Below are positions 44,704-54,166 of a DNA stretch of 64,000 nt, piece after piece; within the stretch, counting starts at the first letter, position 1, and each line of letters starts with the position of its first letter. The DNA is from Marinifilaceae bacterium. Lineage in GTDB: Bacteria > Bacteroidota > Bacteroidia > Bacteroidales > Marinifilaceae. Made by a program: the position numbers and the translations under genes. Below the pieces are notes generated by a model that saw nothing but the letters and a program-made list of their open reading frames with translations, ran no database searches and was not told the origin of the DNA. The DNA lies in NCBI GenBank assembly GCA_025210485.1, contig JAOARN010000119.1, forward strand, positions 1 through 64,000. The letters run 5' to 3'.

Positions 44704-47052
44704 CTAGAATTTTAATGAATAAGTTATAGATGGAAGTATAGGGAATAAACTGACTTGTTTTAACTTTCTACCTTTTCTGTCATCGTTTTTAAAGTATAGG
44801 AAGAAAGGATTTTTCCTACTATATGCATTGTATACACTGATAGTCCATGTTCTGTATGTTTTCTTCTTTTGTTTGTGGAAGTTAAAACCAATGTCCAATC
44901 TGTGGTAGTCGTGCATTCTATAGTTGTTTCTTTCTGGCACATTCTCTACACTACGTTCACTTCCATCTGGAAAACGCACCGAGTAGGTTTCTGTACCCAA
45001 GGTGAAGGCGTTTCCTGTTCCATAAACCCAATTAGCTCCAATATCAAATTTCTTTGAAAATTTATGCATGAAAACCACACTGATATCATGCTTTCTGTCA
45101 TATTTATATGGATAGCTTTTACCCTGATTAACATTAGGAAACTGTCTGTTCGATTTGGATAGAGTGTAACCAATCCATCCTGTAGTTTTTCCAACTTTCT
45201 TTTTTAGTAGGAACTCTATACCGTATGCTTCTCCACTTCCAACTACAATTTTATTCTCCCAATTATCGTCAACACCGAAGAAAGATGTACCGTCTCCATA
45301 TTCAATTAAATTGTCAATAGTTTTATAATATGTTTCTACACTAAAATCAAATTTATCATTTAATTTTGTGGAGTATCCTAAAGAATATTGATCCGATAAT
45401 TCTGGTTTAATCTTATTGGTCGAAGGTACCCATAGGTCGGTTGGCAGTCCTACTGTTGGATTGCTTAGTAGGTGCAGAAATTGATTCATTCTTGAATAGG
45501 ATGCTTTTATAGACATTCTGTCATTGAGTAGATATCTTCCTGAAATTCGTGGCTGAAGTGAAAAATAGTTTTTGTCTTTCACGCTTAGACCCGCAAAATG
45601 TAAGCCTACATTGAATTTGAGAACATCATTAATCTTTATGTCATCTTCTATATAAGAGTAAAATTCTTTTGCATCTATATTTTTAGCGCCAACTGTTACA
45701 TCTTTTTCTGTGTTGGATTTAAACTGATTGGCTCCAGGTCTGAATTTGTGAAAGATATTACCTAAACCAAATTTTATATAATGATTAGGATTCGGAATAT
45801 AATCTACATCGAATTTTACAGCATAGTCCTCAATATTCGAAAGGAATTTACTCTGATTTATTTCATCTCTGATTTTATTTTCAGCAGTCAGGTTTTGATA
45901 TTCTGATTTGTATTCCATTTCAAAATTATATCTACTGTATGTTGCCGTTGTGTTCATAAACATTTTAGGCGAGAGTATATAATTCCATCTTAATGCTGCA
46001 ATTCTGTTACCCCAGTTTAAATTACTGTCGTAGTTGTCTTTTAGCTTAGTGTCATCAATATTATAAGTGTCATTATTTTTACTATAAAATTTGTCAAGTC
46101 CGTTGTATGCACTTAAATACAGTCTTGATTTTTCCGAAAATTTATGATTGATTTTTGCATTTATATCATAGAAGAAGTAACCTGCTTTGTTACCATCACT
46201 CTGTGCTTTGATTAAAGGCATTAGTAATATATCTATGTATGTCCTTCTTGCCGATAGCATAAATGAGGTTTTGTCTTTCTTGATAGGTCCTTCAATGTTA
46301 AATCTTGACGAAATAAGACCAATGGATACATCTCCCGTTACTTTCTTCATATTTCCTTCTTTCATTCTGATGTCCAAAACAGATGATAGTCGGCCTCCGT
46401 ATCTAGCTGGAAAACCTCCTTTGGTCAGAGTGACACTGTTTAAAGCATCGGAGTTGAATACCGAAAAGAATCCAAATAAATGAGATGAATTGTAGACTGG
46501 AACCCCATCAAGCAGAATTAAATTTTGGTCAGGACCACCACCTCTTACATATAGACCAGAACTACCTTCGGATCCAGATTGTACACCAGGTAGTAGCTGA
46601 AGTGTTTTTATTATATCTTTTTCTCCAAGTAAAACAGGAAGCATTTCTACTGTTTTCATCGAAAGTCTGTTTGTGCTCATCAATGTCTCTCTGAATTCTT
46701 CGCGACTTGATTCAGCTGTTACCACCACCTCTTCAAGATCAGTGGATGGCTGTAGATCAATGTTTAAGATTTGATCCGCTTCTAATTTTACTTTCTGAGA
46801 AATCGACTTATAACCAATGTATGATATTTGTAGATCATACTCACCTTTAGGCAAAGTAAGACTATAGAAACCATATAAATTGGTCGCCGTTCCTTGTTTT
46901 AGTTCTTTGACGTAAACATGTGCACCAATTAGCCTTTCTCCTGTTTTAGAGTCGGAGATATACCCCGAGATTGATTGCTTTTCTTGCGAATATGCCATAA
47001 AACTGCATAGGGCGAAAAAGATTACTAATAATCTTTGTAGTGTTTTATTCAT
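44704..47052 (-). CDS. TonB-dependent receptor with CarboxypepD_reg-like domain
   Basis: 782 residues. Signal peptide (1-22), carboxypeptidase-regulatory-like domain (about 26-110: ISGYISDSKTGERLIGAHVYV), plug (about 118-225: LPGVQSGSEGSSGLYVRGGGPDQNLILLDGVPVYNSS-type block) and beta-barrel to the C-terminal Phe (SITYSLKF). The plug and context resemble the FecA/DUF4249-linked receptors. Imports an unknown ligand across the outer membrane. A minus-strand -7 element TACATTTG lies at 47351-47358, about 300 bp upstream. Confidence 0.88.
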   Translation of the reverse strand: MNKTLQRLLVIFFALCSFMAYSQEKQSISGYISDSKTGERLIGAHVYVKELKQGTATNLYGFYSLTLPKGEYDLQISYIGYKSISQKVKLEADQILNIDLQPSTDLEEVVVTAESSREEFRETLMSTNRLSMKTVEMLPVLLGEKDIIKTLQLLPGVQSGSEGSSGLYVRGGGPDQNLILLDGVPVYNSSHLFGFFSVFNSDALNSVTLTKGGFPARYGGRLSSVLDIRMKEGNMKKVTGDVSIGLISSRFNIEGPIKKDKTSFMLSARRTYIDILLMPLIKAQSDGNKAGYFFYDINAKINHKFSEKSRLYLSAYNGLDKFYSKNNDTYNIDDTKLKDNYDSNLNWGNRIAALRWNYILSPKMFMNTTATYSRYNFEMEYKSEYQNLTAENKIRDEINQSKFLSNIEDYAVKFDVDYIPNPNHYIKFGLGNIFHKFRPGANQFKSNTEKDVTVGAKNIDAKEFYSYIEDDIKINDVLKFNVGLHFAGLSVKDKNYFSLQPRISGRYLLNDRMSIKASYSRMNQFLHLLSNPTVGLPTDLWVPSTNKIKPELSDQYSLGYSTKLNDKFDFSVETYYKTIDNLIEYGDGTSFFGVDDNWENKIVVGSGEAYGIEFLLKKKVGKTTGWIGYTLSKSNRQFPNVNQGKSYPYKYDRKHDISVVFMHKFSKKFDIGANWVYGTGNAFTLGTETYSVRFPDGSERSVENVPERNNYRMHDYHRLDIGFNFHKQKKKTYRTWTISVYNAYSRKNPFFLYFKNDDRKGRKLKQVSLFPILPSITYSLKF

Positions 47053-47611
47053 GATTGTAATTCTAAGTTAACTCTATGTTTTGTTGTCTTTAAATTTTTA
47101 TAAACCGAAAAAAATAATACGCTCCCTATTATTTCTGATTTTTAAAAATTAGATTGTAAAAAACAAAAGTGTTGTGTGTTTAATTTAATAGTGTAATTTC
47201 TTTTCGAAAAACCGTGTAGAGTTTAATCTATTCGAATGCACTGCTATGCAATAAGTATACCACGTTCTTTAAAGATGTTTAGAAACAGACTTGATGTTTG
47301 AGTTAATTTAGAGTTTTTGTTTTTTTGATGTGGAGTTTTTTTAGTGTTGGCAAATGTAGGTATTATATTTCTTATTTCTATTAATCTGTATTTTATATAT
47401 GAGAATAAGTTGTTTAGTCTACTTATAAGGTCTGATTTTTAGCAAATAAAATTTGTCCAGAATATGTTTAGAAATAAATAAAACTAGATATTTAGATTGA
47501 GTTTGGATTTTTTTTGATGGTCTGTCTGAATTATGAGGCTTTGATAAGGCTTACTATAAAAAAAAGAAGCTTAAATGCCTTATGGTATTTAAGCTTCTCG
47601 ATATATATAAT
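47053..47611. other. Intergenic region upstream of the TonB receptor operon
   Basis: No ORF or RNA gene supported. It contains a candidate minus-strand -7 element (47351-47358) without a clear -33 box, and at its right end the terminator of the bifunctional nuclease gene. Confidence 0.35.
47557..47599 (-). terminator. Intrinsic terminator of the bifunctional nuclease gene
   Basis: GAAGCTTAAAT/ATTTAAGCTTC stem with an A run on the left (U-tract on the minus strand), 15 bp from the stop codon. Confidence 0.88.
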
Positions 47612-48214
47612 TTAAGGATTTTTACGTTTAGTAATCTCGTCTCTTAGATATGATGCTTTTTCGTAATCTTCTCTAGTTATAGCTTCATTAAGTAGATTTT
47701 CGAGCTGTGGTATTGAATAACCCGAATAGCTTGGATCATTTGGTGATTTTTCTTCAAAAAATTCAGGCTCTTTGTTTGTTCTCACTTTATTATCATCGCC
47801 ATCCATCTCGTATTCTATTCCTGCCTTTTCGATAATGTTTTCTTGAACATAAATAGGGCAGCCAAATCTTAAGGCAATAGCTACAGCATCAGATGTTCTT
47901 GAATCTAATCTTACCTTTTGAGACCCTTTTTGACAAACAAGTTCAGAATAAAAAATACCCTCCTCTAGTTTGTATATATTGACTTCAAGAATTGAAATGG
48001 AAAATGCTTCGGAGAATTGCTTGAACAAATCATGAGTTAATGGTCGGGGAGGAGCAATATTTTCTAGCTGAAGTGCAATGGCTTGTGCCTCTACACCTCC
48101 AATTATTATAGGTATTCTTCTGCTACCTGTTTCCTCCATTAAGACTAAAGCGTATGCTCCAGTTTGTGTCTGACTATACGATAAACCTAGTACGTTTAAT
48201 TTTATCTTTCTCAT
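47612..48214 (-). CDS. Bifunctional nuclease family (BFN) protein with UVR motif
   Basis: 200 residues. The BFN domain (PF02577, about 5-135) is recognised from RRIPIIIGGVEAQAIALQLE, PRPLTHDLFKQF and VRLDSRTSDAVAIALRFGCPIYV. The C-terminal 35 residues (IPQLENLLNEAITREDYEKASYLRDEIT) form a UvrB/UvrC interaction motif. The founding plant BFN has DNase and RNase activity; bacterial members are little studied. The domain pair is common in Bacteroidota. Confidence 0.88.
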   Translation of the reverse strand: MRKIKLNVLGLSYSQTQTGAYALVLMEETGSRRIPIIIGGVEAQAIALQLENIAPPRPLTHDLFKQFSEAFSISILEVNIYKLEEGIFYSELVCQKGSQKVRLDSRTSDAVAIALRFGCPIYVQENIIEKAGIEYEMDGDDNKVRTNKEPEFFEEKSPNDPSYSGYSIPQLENLLNEAITREDYEKASYLRDEITKRKNP

Positions 48215-48427
48215 AAATTCTCCATTTTCTTTAACCGTTAAAACAAATATATAAAAATGTTTTTAGTCGATTGGTAGAAAATTTTATAAAAGCTATTATT
48301 TTTCCACCAATGAAGCTTAGTGTTTTCTCTTTGTTTTGATTGCTGTTATTAATTTAACAAAATTAAATAGGCAAAAGCTTAAATCTTCTTAATTTCCTTT
48401 GGATCTATATCTATAATTTAATAATCT

Positions 48428-48435
48428 TATATTTG
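48428..48435 (+). promoter_or_regulatory. Candidate -7 element of the small zinc-ribbon gene
   Basis: TATATTTG fits TAnnTTTG, 25 bp before the start codon. The nearest TTTG is 25 bp upstream, slightly far. Confidence 0.5.
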
Positions 48436-48460
48436 CATATTAAATAAAAGAACTAAGATA

Positions 48461-48694
48461 ATGTTAGAAAAAAATAATACTGAAGAGAATCAACAAAAGG
48501 TTGAGATTGAATGTCAAAAATGTAAAAAAAATACAGAGGTGGCTGTTTTGGATATCTGTAACGAAAATACTCTTATATGTCCAAACTGCAAAACAGAAAT
48601 TAATTTGAATCTGTATAAGAAACCCCAAAAGAAAGATAAATCAGAAAAGAATCTTCCATTTCAAAATTTAGATAAATTGATGAATTTAGATTAG
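48461..48694 (+). CDS. Small zinc-ribbon protein of unknown function
   Basis: 77 residues. A four-cysteine ribbon is visible: CQKC (about 18-21) and CPNC (about 40-43), with a CxxC spacing of about 20 residues between the knuckles, then a Lys-rich linker and the tail NLDKLMNLD. A candidate -7 element sits just upstream, supporting expression. Not recognised as a named family; could be a nucleic-acid binding or adaptor protein. Confidence 0.65.
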   Translation: MLEKNNTEENQQKVEIECQKCKKNTEVAVLDICNENTLICPNCKTEINLNLYKKPQKKDKSEKNLPFQNLDKLMNLD

Positions 48695-49126
48695 TCTTAT
48701 TATGTAAAATGCATTTGGATTCTGGTTGTTTTTATAACTCATCTATTTATAATAATCGGGAAGCTTTCTTTTTATTTAGTATAAATAAAATTTCCAAAAC
48801 TGTTAAAAAACAATAAATTAAATAGTATTTTGTGTGTTTGTTTGAATAGTGTTGATTAGTAGATGTTTAATTAGTATGCATATATATTTCTGCTAATTAT
48901 AATGTAAAAAAAAATCTTTTTTGTCTATTTCGATAAAAAACAATTCTTAGTATCGATTTGTTAATAGTCATATTAATACTATATTAGCAAGGATTATTGA
49001 AAAAAATCTATCAATTAAAGTCACTTAATCCTAATTTAATTTTTATTGTTAATACTTGTGCGATTGGTTCGTACTGTTATTGGTATGGTAGTTAAACTAG
49101 GGTAATTTGATATTACTTAAATTAAT
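48695..49126. other. Intergenic region upstream of the MFS gene
   Basis: AT-rich, no ORF, RNA gene or terminator supported. Nothing further seen. Confidence 0.4.
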
Positions 49127-50503
49127 ATGGTATCACAAATGAAACAATCTATTAAAGATTCAAAAACTGCACGTTGGTTCGTGCTGATTACCGTATCCTT
49201 CTTGATGTTAACAGGATACTTCTTTACAGATATTTTATCTCCTCTGCAAGGTTTGCTTAGAGAGAATATGGGTTGGACAAACTCAGAATATGGAACTTTT
49301 GCTGGTTCTTATTCTATGCTTAACGTATTTGCGGGAATGCTTATTTTCGGAGGTATTATACTTGATAAAGCTGGTATTCGCTTTACAGGAACATTCTTTG
49401 TAGGTGTAATGATTTTAGGAGGATTCTTTAATTATTACGCTATGACTGACACTTTCAATAATGGTGGTATTGGTTACAATTTCTTAAATTCGTTTTTAAC
49501 AGATTATAAACCATCTCTTAAACTTGCAATGATCGGTTATTCTCTATTTGGAGTGGGTGTTGAAGTTGCTGGTATTACAGTGTCTCGTATTATTGTAAAA
49601 TGGTTTAAAGGTAAAGAATTAGCATTGGCTATGGGTCTTGAAATGGCTTGTGCTCGTGGTGGTATGTTAATTGCTTTCTCTCTTTCTCCAATGATGACAG
49701 GTGCAGACAAAGTAATCTCTAAACCATTAGCTTTTGGTGTTATATTGTTAATTATCGGTTTATTAGCATTTTTCATCCACAATATGATGGATACTAAATT
49801 GGATAAAGAAATTGCTGACTCAGCTGAAGAAGAAGCTTCTGATGAATTTAAAATCTCAGATGTATTGTTATTATTCAAAAACCCAGGTTTCTTGTTAATT
49901 GCATCTCTATGTGTATTATTTTATTCTGCAATTTTCCCATTTACAAAATTTGCTCCTGACTTGATGGTTCAAAAATATGGTTTTGCTGAAGAATTCTCTG
50001 GAATGATTGTTGGTTTATTACCTATTGGTACTATGATTCTTACACCTGTTTTCGGTGCATTTATGGATAAGAAAGGAAAATCTGCTAGTATTATGATGTT
50101 AGGTTCATTACTACTTATTTTCTCACATATGATTTTTGCTTATCTTCCTGGAAATACTGCATTTGCATTTTGTGCTATGATTGTATTAGGTTTTGCATTC
50201 TCATTTGTACCTGCTGCTATGTGGCCTTCTGTACCAAAAATTATCCCAGAAAGTCGTTTAGGTTCTGCTTACGCAATGATCTTTATGATTCAAAATGTAG
50301 GTCTTATGTTATTCCCTATGTTATTAGGTTCTGTTCTTGATGCATCAAATCCTAATAAATCAGCTGGAACACCACTTGATTATACAAATTCAATGACTTT
50401 AATGGTTGGTTGTGGTGTTGCTGCTCTAATCGTTGCTTTCTTCTTACGTGCAGTTGATCGTAAGAAAGGATATGGTCTTGATTTACCAAATATTCAGAAA
50501 TAA
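49127..50503 (+). CDS. MFS transporter, probably highly expressed
   Basis: 458 residues with twelve hydrophobic segments and a central loop (about 222-245, acidic, DKEIADSAEEEASDE). The loop after TM2 carries GGIILDKAGIRFTG, an MFS motif A variant (GxxxDrxGxR), repeated in the second half as GAFMDKKGKSASI. No substrate signature recognised; the layout resembles anion or organic-acid porters. Codon choice (CGT Arg, GGT Gly, TTC Phe, TCT Ser) is clearly more optimised than in neighbours, which suggests abundant product and a central substrate. Monocistronic with terminator. Confidence 0.85.
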   Translation: MVSQMKQSIKDSKTARWFVLITVSFLMLTGYFFTDILSPLQGLLRENMGWTNSEYGTFAGSYSMLNVFAGMLIFGGIILDKAGIRFTGTFFVGVMILGGFFNYYAMTDTFNNGGIGYNFLNSFLTDYKPSLKLAMIGYSLFGVGVEVAGITVSRIIVKWFKGKELALAMGLEMACARGGMLIAFSLSPMMTGADKVISKPLAFGVILLIIGLLAFFIHNMMDTKLDKEIADSAEEEASDEFKISDVLLLFKNPGFLLIASLCVLFYSAIFPFTKFAPDLMVQKYGFAEEFSGMIVGLLPIGTMILTPVFGAFMDKKGKSASIMMLGSLLLIFSHMIFAYLPGNTAFAFCAMIVLGFAFSFVPAAMWPSVPKIIPESRLGSAYAMIFMIQNVGLMLFPMLLGSVLDASNPNKSAGTPLDYTNSMTLMVGCGVAALIVAFFLRAVDRKKGYGLDLPNIQK

Positions 50504-50520
50504 TATTTTCAAGATATATT

Positions 50521-50553
50521 TTAAAGCCATCCATTTTTGGGTGGCTTTTTTAG
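50521..50553 (+). terminator. Intrinsic terminator of the MFS gene
   Basis: AAAGCCATCC/GGGTGGCTTT stem with an ATTTTT loop and T run, 18 bp after the stop. Confidence 0.88.
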
Positions 50554-50763
50554 TACCCAAGTTTTAGATATGTCGATTTTATTGCTATCTAGAATTTAAA
50601 TAAATTAGTTAAATTAAATTTAGCTTTGGATTTAGTTTTTTAATTTGGCAGAAATTTGTTCTCAAATTATTTTTTTATTACTCCTTTTTCGAGTATTACA
50701 CTATTCTGATTACCTATTTTTATGGTAGTCTCAACAAAAATTTAAAATATAACAATATAGAAT

Positions 50764-51456
50764 ATGAAAATCGGTATTATTTGCGCAATGGAATCTGAGA
50801 TTGAAAATATTCAGAAATCTCTTAAAAATGAAAAGAAGCATAATATAGGTAAATTTGAATTTATTCAAGGCGAAATAGCGGGAAAGGAACTCGTTATATT
50901 ACAATCGGGAATAGGAAAGGTGAATGCTGCGGTTGGGGCAAGTGTTATGTTCAACGAATTTAAACCAGATTTTCTTATAAATAGTGGAGCTGCTGGCGGT
51001 TTTAAATCAAAATTGAATATTGGAGATATTGTTATATCAGAAAATCTTATTCATCATGATGTGGATTGTACAGTATTTGGATATAAACTTGGTCAAATTC
51101 CTCAAATGCCTGAGAGTTTTGAATCTGATCAAAAATTAAGAAAAATTGCATTAGATGTACTTGCACAACAAGATAAGCTGTATTTTGAAACAGGTGATAT
51201 AGCTACTGGTGATCAGTTTATGAATGATGTTCAAGCTACAAAAAAACTAAAAGAAAATTTCCCTACTGTTAAAGCCGTTGAAATGGAAGGTGCTGCAATT
51301 GGACAAGTAGCTTATATATTTGAAATTCCATTTTTAATAATTCGTTCTATTTCTGATATAGCAGGTCAAGAAAATGCAATTGAATATACCGAATTTGTTA
51401 AAACTGCATCGGTAAATTCAGCTGAGCTTGTGATTAATATGATTGCCCAATTGTAA
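50764..51456 (+). CDS. mtnN: 5'-methylthioadenosine/S-adenosylhomocysteine nucleosidase
   Basis: 230 residues, full length. MtnN hallmarks: IGIICAMESEIENI (3-16), LQSGIGKVNAAVGA, NSGAAGGF, ATGDQFMND, VEMEGAAIGQVAY (substrate-binding Met-Glu pair) and RSISDIAG with the catalytic Asp. It hydrolyses MTA, SAH and 5'-deoxyadenosine to adenine and the ribose moiety, clearing by-products of SAM chemistry. Stand-alone gene. Confidence 0.94.
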   Translation: MKIGIICAMESEIENIQKSLKNEKKHNIGKFEFIQGEIAGKELVILQSGIGKVNAAVGASVMFNEFKPDFLINSGAAGGFKSKLNIGDIVISENLIHHDVDCTVFGYKLGQIPQMPESFESDQKLRKIALDVLAQQDKLYFETGDIATGDQFMNDVQATKKLKENFPTVKAVEMEGAAIGQVAYIFEIPFLIIRSISDIAGQENAIEYTEFVKTASVNSAELVINMIAQL

Positions 51457-51675
51457 TCAATAGCTTATTTAACTAGTTGATTAACTAATTAAAAAAACAA
51501 ATTTTAATTAGCTTTTATTAATAAATATTATTTAACTTTATTATGAAATTAATAATTTCCTAAAAATGTCAATAATATTATTTTGAATTTTAATTTAAAA
51601 TTAAGACGAGATTTTAGTGGGAATTATTCTATTATGTTTACTTCAATTTTTGTCTTATTTATATAAAATTATAGT

Positions 51676-52890
51676 TTGCGATTTACAGAATTTAAACTTA
51701 CAGATGAGGTTTTACAAGGAATTGAAGCAATGGGCTTCGAAAATGCCTCGCCAGTCCAAGAATTGGCTATTCCACATATATTAAATAATAAAGATCTTAT
51801 TGTTTGTGCTCAAACTGGCACAGGAAAGACAGCGGCTTTTATTCTCCCTCTTATGAATAAAATCCTCGAAAACAAGATGAAAGGTTTTACTACCTTGGTA
51901 TTGGTCCCAACTAGGGAATTAGCAATTCAGATCGACCAGCAGATTGAAGGTTTTAGTTATTTTGTTCCTATTTCATCTTTAGCTGTCTATGGAGGAGGAG
52001 ATTCAAGTGTTTGGGGACAGCAAAAGAAAGGATTAATTGAGGGTGCAGATATTGTAATTGCTACTCCTGGTAGAATGATATCCCATTTAAATCTTGGATA
52101 TGTAAATTGTGAAAATATTGCTCACCTAGTTCTAGATGAGGCAGATAGGATGCTTGATATGGGATTTTTTGAGGATATTATGCAAATTGTTAAGTATCTT
52201 CCTGAAAAAAGACAAAATTTAATGTTTTCGGCAACAATGCCTCCTAAGATAAGAGAACTGGTTGCTAAGATATTAGATGATTACGAGGAAATAAATATTG
52301 CTATATCCAAACCTGCAGAGGGTATACTTCAGGCTGCATATATGCTGTATGAGAATCAAAAGATTGAACTTATTAATTCTTTATTGGAAGGGAAAGAGGA
52401 TTTGCAAAGTATTATTATCTTTTCTTCTACCAAATCTAAAGTTAAAGAGATATATCACTCCCTCAAAAAACATAAGCATTTGGTAAATTCTATACATTCG
52501 GATTTAGAACAGAGTGAACGTGAAAATGTTTTAAGAGATTTTAAGAATAGGAAATTTCAAATTCTTGTTGCTACTGATATTATTTCAAGAGGAATTGATA
52601 TTGACTCTATTGATTTGGTTATGAATTATGATGTTCCAAATGATGCTGAGGATTATATTCACAGGGTAGGGAGAACAGCTAGAGCTAAATCCGAGGGCGT
52701 TGCAATAACATTTATTACCACAAATGATCAAGATTCTTTTCTGAAAATAGAGAAACTTATTGGATCTGATATTTTTAAAATTCCAGTTCCTGCCGATTTA
52801 GGTGAAGCACCTGAATATAAGCCAAGAACTCAAAAACCACGGAGATTTAAATTTATACGAAAAAGATCTAAGCCTAGGACTAGTAGATAG
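51676..52890 (+). CDS. DEAD-box RNA helicase (TTG start)
   Basis: 404 residues. Helicase motifs in order: Q motif GFENASPVQ with upstream Phe (FTEFKL), motif I AQTGTGKT, Ia PTRELAIQ, Ib TPGR, II DEAD, III SAT, V DIISRGIDI and VI HRVGRTARA. The C-terminus is basic (RRFKFIRKRSKPRTSR). The start is taken as TTG 51676, because a stop codon lies four codons upstream and the first ATG (Met19) would remove the Q-motif aromatic. Similar to RhlE-type helicases in RNA turnover or ribosome assembly. Terminator at 52896-52937. Confidence 0.9.
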   Translation: MRFTEFKLTDEVLQGIEAMGFENASPVQELAIPHILNNKDLIVCAQTGTGKTAAFILPLMNKILENKMKGFTTLVLVPTRELAIQIDQQIEGFSYFVPISSLAVYGGGDSSVWGQQKKGLIEGADIVIATPGRMISHLNLGYVNCENIAHLVLDEADRMLDMGFFEDIMQIVKYLPEKRQNLMFSATMPPKIRELVAKILDDYEEINIAISKPAEGILQAAYMLYENQKIELINSLLEGKEDLQSIIIFSSTKSKVKEIYHSLKKHKHLVNSIHSDLEQSERENVLRDFKNRKFQILVATDIISRGIDIDSIDLVMNYDVPNDAEDYIHRVGRTARAKSEGVAITFITTNDQDSFLKIEKLIGSDIFKIPVPADLGEAPEYKPRTQKPRRFKFIRKRSKPRTSR

Positions 52891-52895
52891 GGAAT

Positions 52896-52937
52896 AAAAA
52901 AAAGCACGAAAAATCATGATTTTCGTGCTTTTTTTGA
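52896..52937. terminator. Bidirectional intrinsic terminator
   Basis: AAAAAAAGCACGAAAA/TTTTCGTGCTTTTTTT stem with loop ATCATG, between the convergent helicase and mdh genes. Confidence 0.93.
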
Positions 52938-52952
52938 ATCTTATTAGTTGAA

Positions 52953-53888
52953 CTACATGATATTCATATCGTCAAGAACCTTCATTACTGATTTAACAGC
53001 TGTTGCAGACTCTTCTAACATTTTTGATTCCTCTTCGTTTAGTTTTAGTTCGATGATTTGTTCAATACCATCTTTACCTAATTTTACAGGAACTCCTAAA
53101 TAGATATTTTCAAAACCATATTCGCCATTTAAGTATGTACAAACAGGGAAAATTCTTTTCTGATCACGAACGATAGCTTCAACCATTTGAGCAGCCGCTG
53201 CTCCAGGAGCATACCATGCTGAAGTTCCCATTAGGTTTACAAGTTCGCCACCGCCAACTTTAGTACGTTCTATAATCGCATTAAGTTTATCTTCTTCGAT
53301 AAGCTCAGTTACAGGAATTCCACCTACAGTAGTGTAACGAGGAAGTGGAACCATTGTGTCGCCATGACCACCCATTAGAACAGCTTGTATATCTTTTGGA
53401 GATACATTTAATTCTTCAGCCAAGAAAGCTCTATATCTTGCTGTATCAAGAATTCCAGCCATACCAAACACTTTTGACGAATCTTTTTTAGCTGTAAGGA
53501 ATGCCGCGTAAGACATTACATCAAGAGGGTTGGATACAATAATAATGATTGCATCAGGAGAATGTTTTACTACATTTTCTGTAACTGTTTTAACAATACC
53601 AGCATTGGTAGCGATTAAGTCATCACGACTCATTCCTGGTTTTCTTGGAAGTCCAGATGTGATAACAACTACTTCTGATCCAGCAGTAGCTTCATAATCA
53701 TTAGTTACACCTTTTATTCTTGAATCATAATAATTGATAGGGGCAGTTTGCCACATATCTAATGATTTTCCTTCTGCTACACCTTCTTTGATGTCTAGTA
53801 AAATAACTTCGTTTGCTAATTCTTTTTGAGCGATACAGTTGGCACATGTTGCACCTACGTTTCCTGCTCCAATTACTGTAATTTTCAT
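52953..53888 (-). CDS. mdh: Malate dehydrogenase (LDH-like type)
   Basis: 311 residues. Rossmann motif GAGNVGATCA (7-16), NAD-ribose Asp in VILLDI, SGLPRKPGMSRDDL (substrate-loop Arg pair, as in MDH), VSNPLDVM, DTARYRAFLAEEL and catalytic His in GGHGDTMVPL. The Arg in the RKPGM loop favours malate over lactate. Oxidises malate to oxaloacetate in the TCA cycle or its reductive branch. Monocistronic, convergent with the helicase gene. Confidence 0.93.
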   Translation of the reverse strand: MKITVIGAGNVGATCANCIAQKELANEVILLDIKEGVAEGKSLDMWQTAPINYYDSRIKGVTNDYEATAGSEVVVITSGLPRKPGMSRDDLIATNAGIVKTVTENVVKHSPDAIIIIVSNPLDVMSYAAFLTAKKDSSKVFGMAGILDTARYRAFLAEELNVSPKDIQAVLMGGHGDTMVPLPRYTTVGGIPVTELIEEDKLNAIIERTKVGGGELVNLMGTSAWYAPGAAAAQMVEAIVRDQKRIFPVCTYLNGEYGFENIYLGVPVKLGKDGIEQIIELKLNEEESKMLEESATAVKSVMKVLDDMNIM

Positions 53889-54166
53889 ATGCGCATATTT
53901 TATGAAAACATATTAAGTAGAACTGATTTTTTATTTAGATTTAACTAAGCTGAAAATAAAAAAAGAGTTGTATAAATATTGTCTACGTATATTGGTTTCC
54001 TATAGTCATTCATTCGTAATATAAGTAGATATATTGTTCTATTTACCTAAATCTGTTTGTCTGAATTTAAAGTTTATATTAAGATTATTCCAACAACTAT
54101 AATCTTAGTTTGCTCTACAATTATATAAAATATAATAATAAAAAAACATGTTTTTTATCATCAATT

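Noticed and set aside
54141-54156. AAAAAACATGTTTTTT palindrome after glmM as a terminator
   Set aside because: Stem made almost wholly of A/T pairs with no loop; it would be too weak, though it may aid 3'-end formation.
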